Below the pieces are notes generated by a model. That model made no database searches. It was given only the letters and a program-made list of their open reading frames with translations, and was not told the DNA's origin. From Acidobacteriota bacterium (lineage in GTDB: Bacteria; Acidobacteriota; Terriglobia; Acidiferrales; UBA7541): a stretch of 6,361 nt of DNA. This document shows positions 5,804 to 6,361 of this stretch, piece by piece. Where the stretch lies: contig PKUY01000070.1 of assembly GCA_003131705.1 (NCBI GenBank), positions 1,806-8,166 of the forward strand. The letters run 5' to 3'. The position numbers and the translations under genes were made by a program. Numbering within the stretch: position 1 is the first letter of the stretch; each line of letters starts with the position of its first letter.

Positions 5804-6361
5804 CTAGGTCGCGATTACGGCGGTCGCAGTCGTTGCCGCACCGCCGTTCGCATCTTTGGCCCAGAGAAACACGGTCCCATCGATTTCATGTTTGCCGCAA
5901 AGCGCGAACGGAGCGATATCGTACAACGCGCTCGCCGAACGAAATGCGAAGCGCATCGCTTTCGCTTCAGGCATATGCCGCCGCAGTAAATCCAAAAGCA
6001 TCGTAGCGATCAGCGGCCCGTGCACAACCAAACCGGGATAACCTTCCACCTCGGTCGCGAATCGGCGGTCGTAATGAATTCGGTGGGCGTTGAACGTCAG
6101 CGCGGAATACCGGAACAGCAGCACATCGTCTGCGCGCACGATACGTTCCCAGGCGGAGCCGGCCGGCGCCCGTTCGGGCATTCGTTCCGGATCGCCGCGT
6201 TTCGAGTGTTCGCGATACACGATGTCCTGCTCCTCCGTCAGCGCGACGCCTCCGGAATTTCCGATTTCGTGGCGCACAACGACGAAAACAAGCGCACCAC
6301 TGCGCCCTCTCTTTTGTTCCACGCTGACGATTCGTGACGTGCGCGTGAAAGTTTCTCCCAC
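5804..6361 (-). CDS. HTD2/FAS1-like dehydratase, hot-dog fold (mesaconyl-C4-CoA hydratase-like), C-terminal part
   Basis: 185 codons are visible and the 5' end lies beyond the right edge. The GTG at 6361-6359 is probably internal, because the reading opens at GETFTRTSRIVSVEQKRG, a segment found mid-protein in this family. VFVVVRHEI and LTEEQDIVYRE follow, then the C-terminal hot-dog half with FRYSALTFNAHRIHYD, ATEVEGYPGLVVHGPL and ATMLLDLL. The N-x-H-R-I-H-Y-D and GLVVHGP blocks are typical of COG3777 / FAS1-like dehydratase proteins, where His and Asp hydrate or dehydrate an enoyl-CoA-type thioester. Full family members are about 280 aa, so about a third is missing. It is cytoplasmic. It points to acyl-CoA or organic-acid breakdown genes beyond the window. 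Its stop lies 3 nt from the stop of the converging lactonase-like gene. Confidence 0.88.
   Translation of the reverse strand: MGETFTRTSRIVSVEQKRGRSGALVFVVVRHEIGNSGGVALTEEQDIVYREHSKRGDPERMPERAPAGSAWERIVRADDVLLFRYSALTFNAHRIHYDRRFATEVEGYPGLVVHGPLIATMLLDLLRRHMPEAKAMRFAFRSASALYDIAPFALCGKHEIDGTVFLWAKDANGGAATTATAVIAT

Noticed and set aside
1..6361. CRISPR array, tRNA, insertion sequence or phage/defence system
   Set aside because: No spaced direct repeats, cloverleaf-like sequence, transposase, integrase, nuclease or NTPase motifs were seen on either strand.

Overview
This looks like chromosomal DNA from a moderately high-GC, probably uncultivated soil-type bacterium. The gene content (DUF6152, DUF6644, a secreted protein with a GDSIGHWEGDTLVVDT-type motif, a COG1233 FAD oxidoreductase, an exported AHL-lactonase-like hydrolase, an HTD2/MaoC-like hydratase) resembles what is seen in Acidobacteriota, Binatota and some environmental Proteobacteria. 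No marker gene fixes the phylum, so this is an inference. I see no RNA gene, mobile element, CRISPR array or large repeat.

Layout from left to right: (1) the 3' end of a DUF6152-type secreted protein on the + strand, converging on (2) a minus-strand gene for an exported protein of about 275 aa of unknown function. (3) A divergent intergenic region (about 1069-1377) with candidate promoters in both directions. (4) A four-gene + strand run: two adjacent paralogous four-helix membrane proteins of the DUF6644 type, a 527-aa PYROXD2/phytoene-dehydrogenase-like FAD oxidoreductase, and a 68-aa protein whose start overlaps the oxidoreductase stop (ATGA). (5) A minus-strand NTF2/SnoaL-fold protein converging on that run. 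(6) A second divergent promoter region, then an exported metallo-beta-lactamase-fold hydrolase of the N-acyl homoserine lactonase family on the + strand. (7) A minus-strand HTD2/FAS1-like dehydratase (hot-dog fold) that runs off the right edge.

How they may work together: DUF6152, the exported protein and the paired DUF6644 proteins look like one uncharacterised cell-envelope module. The oxidoreductase and its coupled small protein form a second, cytoplasmic or membrane-surface unit transcribed from the same run. The NTF2-fold protein, exported lactonase-like hydrolase and enoyl-CoA-hydratase-like protein would suit a catabolic or accessory-metabolism neighbourhood handling hydrophobic, lactone- or acyl-CoA-type substrates. 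The substrate cannot be read from the sequence.
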